Made by a program: the position numbers and the translations under genes | In this document: positions 38,719 through 48,603 of the stretch, in pieces | How positions within the stretch are numbered: the stretch's first letter is position 1 | How the letters are laid out: each line of letters opens with the position of its first letter | Notes under the pieces: generated by a model | Told to the model about the DNA's origin: nothing | Databases searched by the model: none | Seen by the model: only the letters and a program-made list of their open reading frames with translations | Assembly: GCA_012270485.1 (NCBI GenBank) | Contig: JAAXIF010000020.1 | Location: 74,501-138,500, forward strand | Direction of reading: 5' to 3' | Origin: Sphingobacteriales bacterium | Lineage (GTDB): Bacteria; Bacteroidota; Bacteroidia; Chitinophagales; Chitinophagaceae | DNA: 64,000 bases

Positions 38719-38840
38719 GGTACGCAGATTTTTCCCATCTGAATCTTCGAAGGAGTTCTACGAACCTTTGGATATGATGAGTTATAATATGCGCGAATAA
38801 AATCAGCGTCAATCATGAAGATCATGACAATCTGCGTTCC
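38719..38840. repeat. Intergenic inverted repeat with CGCAGATT arms
   Basis: GGTACGCAGATT (38719-38730) and AATCTGCGTTCC (38829-38840), 11/12 complementary. Confidence 0.6.
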
Positions 38841-38885
38841 ATAATACAATATGATAAATGTATTTGGGTATCAAATAATGACACA

Positions 38886-39821
38886 TCAATGATCGCTTTT
38901 CAGAAACGATAAATTCCTTTGAATTCCTTTGAATTTGCTACGTTTCAATGGGGAATGACGAAATATGTTTTGAAATGCTTCTTCAGTCAGAAGTTCCCAT
39001 TCATGACTACTTAAATTCAAAATTTCAGGCAATGGACTAAACGCAGGCTCATGATGCGGTTTACTGAATCGATTCCAGGGGCAAACATCCTGACAGGTAT
39101 CACAGCCAAACATCCAATTATCAAATTTCCCTTTCATCTCATCCGGTATCAATGTGTCTTTAAGTTCTATGGTGAAATAACTGATGCATTTGCTTCCATC
39201 AATGACTTTATTATCTAAAATGGCTTCTGTTGGACAAGCGTCTATACATTTTTTGCAAGTACCGCAATAGTCTTTTGCAAAAGGGTCATCATAATCCAGT
39301 TCTATATCAACGATTAAAGTGGCAATAAAGAAAAAGGATCCGGCTTGTTTGGTGATCAGGTTTCCATTTTTACCGATCCAACCGGCACCGCTTCTCGTGG
39401 CCCAGCTTCTTTCCAATACGGGAGCTGAGTCTACAAAACCACGTCCCTGAATTTCGCCTACTGAAACCTTGAGTTCATCCAATAACTGTTTGAGTTCTGA
39501 GCGGATGACTTCATGATAATCTTCTCCCCAGGCATATTTAGAAATCTTTGGAGTAGTGGGTTGTTGCTGTTCAGAAGGGAAATAATTTTTTAGTAGTGTG
39601 ATCACTGATTTCGCTCCCGGTACCAACTTCGTAGGATCAATCCTGAGATCAAAATATCGCTCCATATACGACATAGATCCGTGCATATGACGGTTCAGCC
39701 ATTGCTCTAATCTGCGGGCATCTTCATCTAATGGAAGAGCTTTTGCGATGCCGCAATAATCAAAACCATTGCGGGATGCCAGATTTTTTAAGAGTTGGGT
39801 TGTTTTCACAGTGTCAATCAA
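38886..39821 (-). CDS. queG: epoxyqueuosine reductase
   Basis: CGTCKKCIDACPTEAI and CDTCQDVCPWNRF ferredoxin motifs. Confidence 0.95.
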   Translation of the reverse strand: MIDTVKTTQLLKNLASRNGFDYCGIAKALPLDEDARRLEQWLNRHMHGSMSYMERYFDLRIDPTKLVPGAKSVITLLKNYFPSEQQQPTTPKISKYAWGEDYHEVIRSELKQLLDELKVSVGEIQGRGFVDSAPVLERSWATRSGAGWIGKNGNLITKQAGSFFFIATLIVDIELDYDDPFAKDYCGTCKKCIDACPTEAILDNKVIDGSKCISYFTIELKDTLIPDEMKGKFDNWMFGCDTCQDVCPWNRFSKPHHEPAFSPLPEILNLSSHEWELLTEEAFQNIFRHSPLKRSKFKGIQRNLSFLKSDH

Positions 39822-39992
39822 TCGATCTGATCAAATGTACTAAGGATTTAATCAGGAATACGATATCAATATTTGATTGTCTGAATTTTAATTTTCTTGA
39901 GTTTCTTGATCCGCATCCCATCGAATTTAACATTCACCCACCTATAACAGAAAAATCAAACACTAATTTTATGCTTTATCTTACACCACAAA

Positions 39993-42401
39993 ATGATTGG
40001 AATGAAGCATTTTTATTTTCTCGTTGGATTATTTTTTTTGAGCATGGTACCCGGTAAAGTGGTTGCACAGGAAATAGACTCTATTATGGATGCATATGCC
40101 AATATTTTTCCAAAAGAGAAAATGCATATTCATTTTGACAAGCAATTGTATAATAAAGAAGAGACCATCTGGTATAAATTATACCTGTTGGCAGAATATA
40201 TACCAAGTCCGTTAAGTAAGAATGTTTATGTTAATTGGTATGATACAGAAGGTAAAATGTTGCGTCAGACTGTTGCTCCTTTGTTTCAGGCAACTGCCAA
40301 AGGGTCTTTTGATATTCCTACCGACTACAAAGGTGAATTTGTAAGAGTAAAAGCCTATACCAGCTGGATGTTGAATGATGATACCAGTTTCATTTACCAG
40401 CGGGATATTCCCATCAATAAAGGTATTCCTGTTGCTAAAACGAAACCCATACGTAAAACCCGACTAGAGTTATTTCCGGAGGGTGGCAATTTGGTATATG
40501 GGATCGATGAAAAGATAGCTTTTAAAGCCTCAGATCAACAGGGGCGTCCGGTAATGGTGAAAGCCCAGCTCATGAATCAAAAAAATCAAGTACTGGATAC
40601 CTTGCGTGTGAAGCATGATGGTATGGGTTTCTTTTTTCTGAAACCTGTACCGGAAGATCAATATAGAGTTGATTGGATAGATGAATATGGTATGAAAGGA
40701 AGTACGCAGTTAACGGGTATACAAAAAGAGGGATTATCGCTCAGTATTACCGGAACTAATGATAAGGCTTTAATACAAGTAGAAAGAACTGCAACAGTTG
40801 CTGAAAACATGAAGCAATTGTTTCTATTGGTTCATATGAATGAACGTCCTGTGTACAAACTGCGATTGAATATGACTGCTAAGACCGTGATCAATACTGC
40901 GGTCCCCATTGAAGAATTGCAGACAGGAATTCTTCAATTTTCTTTATTTACCAATGATTGGATACCCTTAGAAGAAAGGATTTTATTTGTGAACAATCGG
41001 ATGCATGAGTATAATTCTAAGATCAATCCAGGTATTGTAAGTCTTGAAAAGAGAGGTAAAAACATACTGGAAATATTGGTATCTGATACTGCGGCTGCTA
41101 ATATGTCTATTTCAATAACAGATGCCGAATTATCCGGTGAGGAACAGCATACAATATTCTCTGATTTTCTCATCAGCCATCAGCTCAGGGGTTATATCCA
41201 TAATCCGGCATATTATTTAAAAAGCGATGCAGATACCATTACTTCCAGATTAGATCTTGTAATGCTTACCAATGGGTGGAGACGTTTTGATTGGGATAAA
41301 TTGAAAGCAGCTACGCAACCTGTACTAAAGTATGCACCTGAGACAGAATTCATAAAACTAAAAGGAAAAGTATACGGGATGGAATCAGGAAGAGTTAATG
41401 GTCCTGAATTATTAAATGTAATTGTCAAAGGAAAGGACAGTAGTTCTAGTATCTATTTTATCCCTATTCAAAAAGATGGTTCTTTTGATGAACCATTATC
41501 TATTTTCTTTGATACAGCACGTGTTTACTACAATTTCAATGATAAAAATAAAACAGGTTTTGTTGGACAGGTACAATTGGGAAATGGTTTATTGAAGAAA
41601 GAACCGGGTAGTACTATTCGAATGGAGCAAATGCCTGTATTTCAGGTGTGGTCGGATAGTATTGGGCTGGCAAGGATGAATTTATTCTTACAGGAACAAG
41701 AGAAATTGCGTAGAAGCATGGCAACAGCTACATTACAAGAGGTAGTAGTAAAGGCGAAAGTCAAAGATCCCACTCAGATTTTGGATGAAAAATATGCGAG
41801 TGGGCTTTTCTCCGGTGGAGATGCTTACAGTTTTGATTTAGCCAATGACAATATGCCCGGTGCCTTGAATGTTCTTAGTTATTTACAAGGTAAGGTTGCA
41901 GGTTTACAAATTTCTGGTAGTGGTGCTCAAATGTCGATGAGTTGGCGAGGAGGTACCCCATCTTTGTATTTGAATGAAATGATCACAAATGTTGATATGG
42001 TGCAGAGTATTCCTATTACTGATATCGCTTACATTAAAGTGATGCGCCCTCCCTTCTTCGGATCAGGAGGTGGGGGTGCAGATGGAGCGATTGCTATTTA
42101 TACAAAGAAAGGTGGGGATGTGCAACGAAACGATCCCAATAAAAAAGGGATGGAAAGTACGATACTTGCAGGCTATTCCAAGTTTAAAGAGTTTTATAAT
42201 CCTGTTTATACCAAAGAACCTACTTACGAAGCAGATACCAGAAGTACACTCTATTGGAATCCTTATATTCTTACCAATAAAAAAACACCTCGTTTTCGGA
42301 TTGAGTTTTATAATAATGATTTCTCTAAAAAATTATTAGTGGTGTTGGAAGGCATCAATTCAGAAGGCAGAATGACAAGAACGGTGAGGTATCTCGAATA
42401 A
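39993..42401 (+). CDS. TonB-dependent receptor plug domain-containing protein with MG2-like N-terminus
   Basis: EKMHIHFDKQLYNKEETIWYKLYL (MG2-like); ALNVLSYLQGKVAGLQISG...VMRPPFFGSGGGGADGAIAIYTKKGG (plug). Confidence 0.8.
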   Translation: MIGMKHFYFLVGLFFLSMVPGKVVAQEIDSIMDAYANIFPKEKMHIHFDKQLYNKEETIWYKLYLLAEYIPSPLSKNVYVNWYDTEGKMLRQTVAPLFQATAKGSFDIPTDYKGEFVRVKAYTSWMLNDDTSFIYQRDIPINKGIPVAKTKPIRKTRLELFPEGGNLVYGIDEKIAFKASDQQGRPVMVKAQLMNQKNQVLDTLRVKHDGMGFFFLKPVPEDQYRVDWIDEYGMKGSTQLTGIQKEGLSLSITGTNDKALIQVERTATVAENMKQLFLLVHMNERPVYKLRLNMTAKTVINTAVPIEELQTGILQFSLFTNDWIPLEERILFVNNRMHEYNSKINPGIVSLEKRGKNILEILVSDTAAANMSISITDAELSGEEQHTIFSDFLISHQLRGYIHNPAYYLKSDADTITSRLDLVMLTNGWRRFDWDKLKAATQPVLKYAPETEFIKLKGKVYGMESGRVNGPELLNVIVKGKDSSSSIYFIPIQKDGSFDEPLSIFFDTARVYYNFNDKNKTGFVGQVQLGNGLLKKEPGSTIRMEQMPVFQVWSDSIGLARMNLFLQEQEKLRRSMATATLQEVVVKAKVKDPTQILDEKYASGLFSGGDAYSFDLANDNMPGALNVLSYLQGKVAGLQISGSGAQMSMSWRGGTPSLYLNEMITNVDMVQSIPITDIAYIKVMRPPFFGSGGGGADGAIAIYTKKGGDVQRNDPNKKGMESTILAGYSKFKEFYNPVYTKEPTYEADTRSTLYWNPYILTNKKTPRFRIEFYNNDFSKKLLVVLEGINSEGRMTRTVRYLE

Positions 42402-42408
42402 CTTTTAA

Positions 42409-42436
42409 CTTGCACAGGGCTTAAGCCCTGTGCAAG
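42409..42436. terminator. 28-bp perfect palindrome between convergent stop codons
   Basis: CTTGCACAGGGCTT/AAGCCCTGTGCAAG, directly abutting the minus-strand stop (42437-42439). Confidence 0.75.
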
Positions 42437-42793
42437 CTAAAAATCTTCTTCCAAATGTAAAATATGAAAAAACCTGTGTGCTAAAGGTGCCAGCACAATT
42501 CCGATATTTGTAATAAATGCTACTCCACTAAATATGGCATAGAAAGAAGAGAACCATTTTCCACCTATTGTTTCAATCTCCACTACAGGTCCCATACCAG
42601 ATAAAATCATAGACGCATTGTGAAAAGCATCCAGCCATTCAATATCGGCTGTATAATGATAGCCTAATACCCCTGTTAATAAACAAATTGCCAATACACT
42701 CAATGCGAATACAAGATTCTTAACCACTCTTCTATAGAAAAGCGGTTTGGATGCAAGTGGCTCTCGTTTATTTTCATACATAGATTGGGTCAT
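42437..42793 (-). CDS. hypothetical membrane protein
   Basis: 118 aa with about 3 hydrophobic segments; 4-nt overlap with upstream gene. Confidence 0.7.
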   Translation of the reverse strand: MTQSMYENKREPLASKPLFYRRVVKNLVFALSVLAICLLTGVLGYHYTADIEWLDAFHNASMILSGMGPVVEIETIGGKWFSSFYAIFSGVAFITNIGIVLAPLAHRFFHILHLEEDF

Positions 42794-43845
42794 TTACATG
42801 TAGAAGGAAGAATTCCATCAATGATATCCTTCATAGTAAGATACAATTGTTTTTTCTCTTCTCCGAGTGATCCTTTAGTAAAAAATATACATGCATAACC
42901 CCTGCATCGATCAATCATTGGCCATGTGCCGAATAATCCTGGAGAAGTCATAGAAGTACCTTTCCCATTCTCATCTGTGGTCATGATCCATTGTCCAAAC
43001 CCATATTGAAAACCTTCTGCAGCTTTGGGTGCATATTTAATCATATTCGTGGTTGTATAAACTGTTTCCATCTGCTCAATAGCTTTCTCACTCAAGATTC
43101 TTTTACCGTTATGAACTCCTTTATTTAAAATCATGGCTAGAAAAGTCATATAATCTCCCGCACTTGATTGTGCACCACCTGATGGGTTTACTGCATTGAA
43201 ACTGGCAAAGCTAGTATTACGCATTTGCAAAGGTCTTGTGATCTTTTCTGCCATGAGTTGCTCAAAGCTTCTTTTGGTAACGATTTCAAGAACTTTGGCC
43301 GCGATATTTAAACCAATATTACTGTATCTGAACTCCAATCCGGGATTGGAAATGATTTCTCTGGTAGATGCAAAATCATTGATCTCTTCCTCCAAGTTGG
43401 AATATTTTTTTCGATTCAACATCTCTTTCAGATTACGGATAGGATCGGATTCTATTCCTGTTAAATGAGCTAAACAATCCTTGATCGTAATATAACCTTT
43501 TGAATACTTGGTGAATATGGGAAGATATTTACTGACCTTATCATCTAAGGCAATTCTCCCTTCATCTACATATACCATTACCAATGCAGCTGTCAACCAT
43601 TTACTGGCACTGGCAATAGGTGCCTGTACCTTCGCATTAAAATCTGTACCAATGGCTTTCTGATAAATCACTTTACCATCTTTATAAATCATCGCCACAA
43701 TATGTCCCGCCAGTTCTTTTTTAGAAGCCTCTAGTTTACTATCTAAAGCACTAAAATCATATTGGGCATGTGCAAACTGTAAGAATAGCATAAAACACAG
43801 TGCTAGACTGACTTTCATGCAGGAATAATAAGATTTTACAGACAT
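42790..43845 (-). CDS. serine hydrolase, beta-lactamase/AmpC-like family
   Basis: APIASASKWLTAALVMVYVDEG (SxxK), YSNIGLNIAAKVLE (YxN). Confidence 0.9.
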   Translation of the reverse strand: MSVKSYYSCMKVSLALCFMLFLQFAHAQYDFSALDSKLEASKKELAGHIVAMIYKDGKVIYQKAIGTDFNAKVQAPIASASKWLTAALVMVYVDEGRIALDDKVSKYLPIFTKYSKGYITIKDCLAHLTGIESDPIRNLKEMLNRKKYSNLEEEINDFASTREIISNPGLEFRYSNIGLNIAAKVLEIVTKRSFEQLMAEKITRPLQMRNTSFASFNAVNPSGGAQSSAGDYMTFLAMILNKGVHNGKRILSEKAIEQMETVYTTTNMIKYAPKAAEGFQYGFGQWIMTTDENGKGTSMTSPGLFGTWPMIDRCRGYACIFFTKGSLGEEKKQLYLTMKDIIDGILPSTCK

Positions 43846-43977
43846 AATTTCAGAATTTCATGGTTTTATTCGCTAAAAAAAATAGTAGAACAGTTTTTGT
43901 GTACAAATTAGGAATTCATTTGTGAAGGCAGATCAAATTTCTTCCAAATACCATTTAATTATAACAAATACACGCAT

Positions 43978-46581
43978 ATGAACGTTAACAACTATACTAT
44001 AAAGGCTCAGGAAACTATTCAAGCTGCTCAACAGCTGGCTTTCAATGCCAATCACTCGTCTATCGAAACGGAACATTTACTAAAAGCATTGATCGCCGAT
44101 AAAGAAAGCCCAATTGCTTTTTTATTAAAAAAAAATAATGTCGCCATTACGCTTTTAGAAACAAAGCTGGAAGAAGCGTTTGCACGGTTACCCAAAAATC
44201 AATCAGGAGAACCTGCACAAACCATCAGCCGTGATCTCAATACCGTTTTTTTGAAAGCAAATGCGCTGTTAAAAGAATTCGGCGATGAATTCATTAGCCC
44301 AGAACATTTGATGTTGGCTTTACTTCAGATCAATGATAATACAGCTAAAACACTTAAAGATGCGGGTCTTACTGAAAAAGGTTTGAAAATAGCGATTAAA
44401 GACTTGCGCAAAGGTGAGAGTATTCAATCACAAACACAGGAAACACAATTCAATGTGTTGAATAAATATGCCCGTAATCTGAATGAGGCGGCAAGACAAG
44501 GAAAATTAGATCCTGTGATTGGGCGCGATGAAGAAATCAGAAGAACACTGCATATCTTATCACGTAGAAGTAAAAACAATCCAATTTTAGTAGGTGAGCC
44601 CGGCGTGGGTAAGACTGCTATAGCGGAAGGGCTGGCGATGAGGATCATCAATGGTGATGTACCCGAAAATTTAAAGTCTAAGATCATCTTTACATTGGAT
44701 ATGGGGCAGTTGATCGCCGGTGCTAAATACAAAGGAGAATTTGAAGAAAGATTAAAAGGGGTTGTCAAAGAAGTGGCAGCGAGTGATGGAGAGATTATAT
44801 TGTTTATTGATGAAATCCATACATTGGTTGGAGCAGGGGGCGGAGAAGGAGCAATGGATGCTGCCAATATCTTAAAACCAGCACTAGCTCGTGGAGAGTT
44901 GAGAGCCATAGGAGCCACTACTTTAAATGAATACCAGAAATATTTTGAGAAGGATAAAGCATTGGAACGTCGTTTCCAAAAAGTGATGATTGAAGAACCC
45001 GGTATTGAAGATGCTATTTCTATTCTTCGTGGGTTAAAAGATCGTTACGAAACACACCACCATGTTCGTATTAAGGATGAAGCGATCATAGCAGCTGTAG
45101 AATTATCCAATCGTTATATCACGGATCGTTTTCTTCCTGATAAAGCCATTGATCTTATCGATGAAAGTGCAGCCAAACTTCGACTGGAAATGAATTCCAT
45201 GCCCGAGGAGTTGGACACACTTGAAAGACAAATTCGTCAACTAGAGATTGAACGAGAGGCCATTAAGCGAGAAGATGATGAAGAAAAACTAAAAGAACTC
45301 AATATTGAAATTAGTAACCTGAGTGTACAAAGAGATACCCTTAAAGCTAAGTGGAAAAATGAAAAAGAGATCGTAGATAAAATTCAACAAGCAAAAGCAG
45401 GTATTGAAACCTTGAAACTGGAAGCAGAGCAAGCAGAAAGAAATGGAGACTATGGTAAAGTAGCAGAAATACGTTATGGTAAGATCAAAGAACAGGAAGC
45501 GGTGATTACTGATTATACGGAACAACTGAATCAACTAGGTGAACAAGGTCGACGATTAATGAAAGAAGAAGTAGATGCAGAAGATATTGCGGAGAATATT
45601 GCAAAAGCTACCGGTATTCCCGTGGCTAAGATGATGCAAAGTGAAAGAGAAAAATTATTGCACCTTGAAGAGGAGTTACATCAACGTGTAGTTGGACAAG
45701 AGGAAGCGATAACTGCAGTAGCCGATGCGGTAAGAAGAAGTAGGGCTGGATTGCAGGATCCGCGTAAACCTATTGGATCATTTATATTTCTAGGTACTAC
45801 CGGTGTCGGTAAAACAGAATTGGCAAAAGCATTGGCAGCCTATTTATTTGATGATGAACACCTGATGACAAGAATTGATATGAGTGAGTATCAAGAGAAA
45901 CATACGGTATCACGATTGGTAGGTGCTCCTCCGGGTTATGTGGGATATGATGAAGGTGGACAATTAACGGAAGCTGTAAGACGAAAACCTTATAGTGTAG
46001 TGTTGCTGGATGAGATTGAGAAAGCGCATCCGGATGTTTGGAATGTATTGTTGCAGGTATTGGATGATGGACATTTAACAGATAATAAAGGAAGAACCGT
46101 GAATTTCAAAAATACCATCATCATCATGACTAGTAATATCGGGAGTCATCTGATACAAGATGCTTTTGATGCTGTTCAAGAGGAAAATATTGCAGAGGCA
46201 ACTGAACGCGCTAAACATGAGGTTATGGATCTGTTGCGTAAAACAATTAGACCCGAATTTTTGAATCGTGTGGATGAGATCATTATGTTTAGTCCATTGA
46301 TGAAGAAGCAAATCATGGGTATTGTGAAAATACAGTTGGATGGATTAAAGAAGATGGTTGCTGAAACCGGAATTCGATTAGAGTTTAGCGAGTATTTATT
46401 AGAATTTTTGAGTGAACAAGGATATGACCCTCAAATGGGAGCAAGACCATTGAAACGGTTGATACAAAAACAGATCGTTAATGCACTGAGTAAAAAAATC
46501 CTAGCAGGCGAGATTGATAAATCACAAAAAGTATTGATTGATGCATTTGATGGGGTAGTGGTATTTAGAAATGAGGACTAA
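43978..46581 (+). CDS. clpB: ATP-dependent chaperone ClpB
   Basis: [30 protein letters not shown], coiled-coil middle domain, two AAA modules. Confidence 0.97.
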   Translation: MNVNNYTIKAQETIQAAQQLAFNANHSSIETEHLLKALIADKESPIAFLLKKNNVAITLLETKLEEAFARLPKNQSGEPAQTISRDLNTVFLKANALLKEFGDEFISPEHLMLALLQINDNTAKTLKDAGLTEKGLKIAIKDLRKGESIQSQTQETQFNVLNKYARNLNEAARQGKLDPVIGRDEEIRRTLHILSRRSKNNPILVGEPGVGKTAIAEGLAMRIINGDVPENLKSKIIFTLDMGQLIAGAKYKGEFEERLKGVVKEVAASDGEIILFIDEIHTLVGAGGGEGAMDAANILKPALARGELRAIGATTLNEYQKYFEKDKALERRFQKVMIEEPGIEDAISILRGLKDRYETHHHVRIKDEAIIAAVELSNRYITDRFLPDKAIDLIDESAAKLRLEMNSMPEELDTLERQIRQLEIEREAIKREDDEEKLKELNIEISNLSVQRDTLKAKWKNEKEIVDKIQQAKAGIETLKLEAEQAERNGDYGKVAEIRYGKIKEQEAVITDYTEQLNQLGEQGRRLMKEEVDAEDIAENIAKATGIPVAKMMQSEREKLLHLEEELHQRVVGQEEAITAVADAVRRSRAGLQDPRKPIGSFIFLGTTGVGKTELAKALAAYLFDDEHLMTRIDMSEYQEKHTVSRLVGAPPGYVGYDEGGQLTEAVRRKPYSVVLLDEIEKAHPDVWNVLLQVLDDGHLTDNKGRTVNFKNTIIIMTSNIGSHLIQDAFDAVQEENIAEATERAKHEVMDLLRKTIRPEFLNRVDEIIMFSPLMKKQIMGIVKIQLDGLKKMVAETGIRLEFSEYLLEFLSEQGYDPQMGARPLKRLIQKQIVNALSKKILAGEIDKSQKVLIDAFDGVVVFRNED

Positions 46582-46587
46582 TGAAAA

Positions 46588-46625
46588 GAGGCTATATCAA
46601 AGTATTGATACAGCCTCTTTTTTTT
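46588..46625 (+). terminator. Terminator hairpin of the GAGGCTGTATC family (clpB)
   Basis: GAGGCTATATC-aaagtatt-GATACAGCCTC-TTTTTTTT. Confidence 0.85.
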
Positions 46626-46653
46626 ACCATGGACTATCGACTATTGACTATTT
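46626..46653. repeat. Heptad-word repeat (short)
   Basis: ACCATGGACTATCGACTATTGACTATT: (GACTATN) units in 7-nt steps. Confidence 0.55.
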
Positions 46654-46704
46654 GCCGTAACCCATCAATCTAATTACCAGCTTCTTTTGTATTTTGTAAG
46701 TGCT

Positions 46705-47217
46705 ATGACCCGCTTCACAACCTCACTTCAACAATTTGACGAGAAAGGCGAGAAATCCGGATGGACATATATTCTTATTCCCCAAGATATTGCCGAAATC
46801 TTAACTCAGGGAAGTCGCAAGACCTTTCGTGTGAAAGGAAAAATCGATGCACATGCCATCAAAGCTGTTGCGGTGATGCCAATGGGTGATGGATCTTTTA
46901 TTCTGCCGGTCAATGCTCAAATGCGCAAAGCCATCGGTAAACGAAAGGGGGCCATGGTCAATGTTTCATTAGGAGTAGACCATGCGCAGCCCGAAGTACC
47001 TCCTGTTTTAGCTGTTTGTTTGGCAGATGAACCAAAAGCAAAAGCATTCTTTGAGCAGTTGCCTCTATCCCAGCGGAATTATTACAGTAAATGGGTGGTG
47101 GCGGTGAAATCAGCCTCATTACAAGCCGAGCGAATTGCGCAAGTGATTGATGCCCTGTATCTTGGGTATAATTTCGTAAGTTTCATGCAACACCTAAAGG
47201 AAAAGAAACAACAATAA
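46705..47217 (+). CDS. YdeI/OmpD-associated family protein with DUF1905-like N-terminus
   Basis: SGWTYILIPQDIAE...FRVKGKIDAHAIKAVAVMPMGDGSFILPVNAQMRKAIGKRKG. Confidence 0.85.
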   Translation: MTRFTTSLQQFDEKGEKSGWTYILIPQDIAEILTQGSRKTFRVKGKIDAHAIKAVAVMPMGDGSFILPVNAQMRKAIGKRKGAMVNVSLGVDHAQPEVPPVLAVCLADEPKAKAFFEQLPLSQRNYYSKWVVAVKSASLQAERIAQVIDALYLGYNFVSFMQHLKEKKQQ

Positions 47218-47249
47218 GCTTTCACCGTTCATCATTTTTATAGACAAAA

Positions 47250-47267
47250 ACTTACTATTTAGTCAGT
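47250..47267. promoter_or_regulatory. Candidate TetR operator upstream of the TetR gene
   Basis: ACTTACT-ATTT-AGTCAGT; same arms as 47876-47893 with one mismatch. Confidence 0.55.
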
Positions 47268-47285
47268 TATTCTTAACTTTAGTTC

Positions 47286-47858
47286 ATGGCTGCCAGACAT
47301 ACAGATACTCGCGAAGAGATCGTTCGCATTGGAACCCAGTTGATCAAGAGTCATGGATATAATGCATTTAGTTATGCAGATATATCAGAACAATTACAGA
47401 TCAAAAATGCGGCGGTTCATTATCATTTCAGGGGTAAGGAAGACTTACTGGCAGAAGTACTGGATCAATACATTGATCAGTATCAATTGTTGAAGAAGCA
47501 GTTGGTTCAATTGAATGCCAGTGCAACATTTGCAATGGAAAAATTCATTGAACGATATTCTATTTTGGTGGATGCTAACAGTATATGTATCATCGGTTCT
47601 ATTGCATCAGATTACAATACCTTACCTGAATCTGTAAAAGAAAAAGTACATCAACTTGTGACGATGGTCTTGAAAATGGTAGAGGAAACCCTAGCATCGG
47701 GCAAACGTTCGGGGGAATTTCAGTTCAGTGAAACAGCTAAAACCCAAACATTACTCGTTATGACGAATCTTGCTGCAGGCGTTCAATTGGCTAGAATCAC
47801 CGGGAAAAAAGATTATGATACAATAAAGCGGGCGATCATTCGTCAACTTAAAGGATAA
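47286..47858 (+). CDS. TetR/AcrR family transcriptional regulator
   Basis: REEIVRIGTQLIKSHGYNAFSYADISEQLQIKNAAVHYHFRGKEDLLAEVL. Confidence 0.93.
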   Translation: MAARHTDTREEIVRIGTQLIKSHGYNAFSYADISEQLQIKNAAVHYHFRGKEDLLAEVLDQYIDQYQLLKKQLVQLNASATFAMEKFIERYSILVDANSICIIGSIASDYNTLPESVKEKVHQLVTMVLKMVEETLASGKRSGEFQFSETAKTQTLLVMTNLAAGVQLARITGKKDYDTIKRAIIRQLKG

Positions 47859-47875
47859 ATTTTTTTATATTCAAA

Positions 47876-47893
47876 ACTTACTTATTAGTAAGT
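47876..47893. promoter_or_regulatory. Candidate TetR operator upstream of the 185-aa secreted protein
   Basis: ACTTACT-TATT-AGTAAGT perfect 7-bp arms. Confidence 0.6.
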
Positions 47894-47917
47894 AATTAAT
47901 AAACTAAAATCAAAACC

Positions 47918-48475
47918 ATGAAAAAAGCATCCGTTTACATCGCTATCCTATTTGGCATGTTACCGTTGTTCATGTCTGCACAAACAGATACCAAAGGATC
48001 AGTTGTCACTGCTTCTAATGAAGTACTGGAAGGAACCATCAAAGACCAGTTACAGAAAAAAGGGAATATTTTATTCACCAATGCTTCCGGTAGTAAGAAA
48101 TTGTATTCACCGGCTGATCTGTCAGAATTTTCGATCAATGGGATCCGATACGTTTCTTACGCAAATGATTTTTATAAAGTAGTTACAAGCGGTAATAAAG
48201 CGCTACTCTATATCCGCGTTACTGATAACAGTGGTAAACTTTTATACAATGGTGCTGAAATGGTAACTGTATCTACCGCAGAAGGAAAATCAGGAGACTA
48301 TTATCTTCAGTTAAAAAAAGATGATAAACTGAATTGGTTATCAAAAAAGAACTTTAATGATGTGATCACGAATGCATGTGCTGATTGCAGTACTGTGATC
48401 AACAATATTAAATCGGGACAATTTGATTACACCCAGTTAACCAAACTGATCGAACAATACAATAATTGCCAATAA
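47918..48475 (+). CDS. hypothetical secreted protein, probable TetR target
   Basis: Signal peptide MKKASVYIAILFGMLPLFMSAQ; directly downstream of candidate operator. Confidence 0.65.
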   Translation: MKKASVYIAILFGMLPLFMSAQTDTKGSVVTASNEVLEGTIKDQLQKKGNILFTNASGSKKLYSPADLSEFSINGIRYVSYANDFYKVVTSGNKALLYIRVTDNSGKLLYNGAEMVTVSTAEGKSGDYYLQLKKDDKLNWLSKKNFNDVITNACADCSTVINNIKSGQFDYTQLTKLIEQYNNCQ

Positions 48476-48487
48476 AAATGAAAGGAT

Positions 48488-48596
48488 GAGGAAGTCTCAA
48501 AAGTAAAAAGAAGGCTTTGAGAATCGCCTAAATGAAAACTTTCTCCATCAGGTACCCGAATAAAAAGAGGCTGTATCGGACTTTTGATACAGCCTC
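48488..48596 (-). mobile_element. 109-bp MITE-like element, copy B (inverted)
   Basis: Reverse complement identical to 221-329 over all 109 bp. Confidence 0.75.
48567..48596 (-). terminator. Terminator in copy B serving the NIPSNAP gene
   Basis: On minus strand GAGGCTGTATC-AAAAGTCC-GATACAGCCTC followed by TTTTTATT, about 7 nt after the stop at 48604. Confidence 0.8.
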
Positions 48597-48603
48597 ATCT
48601 TAT

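Noticed and set aside
44424-44918. 164-aa minus-strand ORF in clpB
   Set aside because: Shadow ORF opposite a conserved AAA domain.
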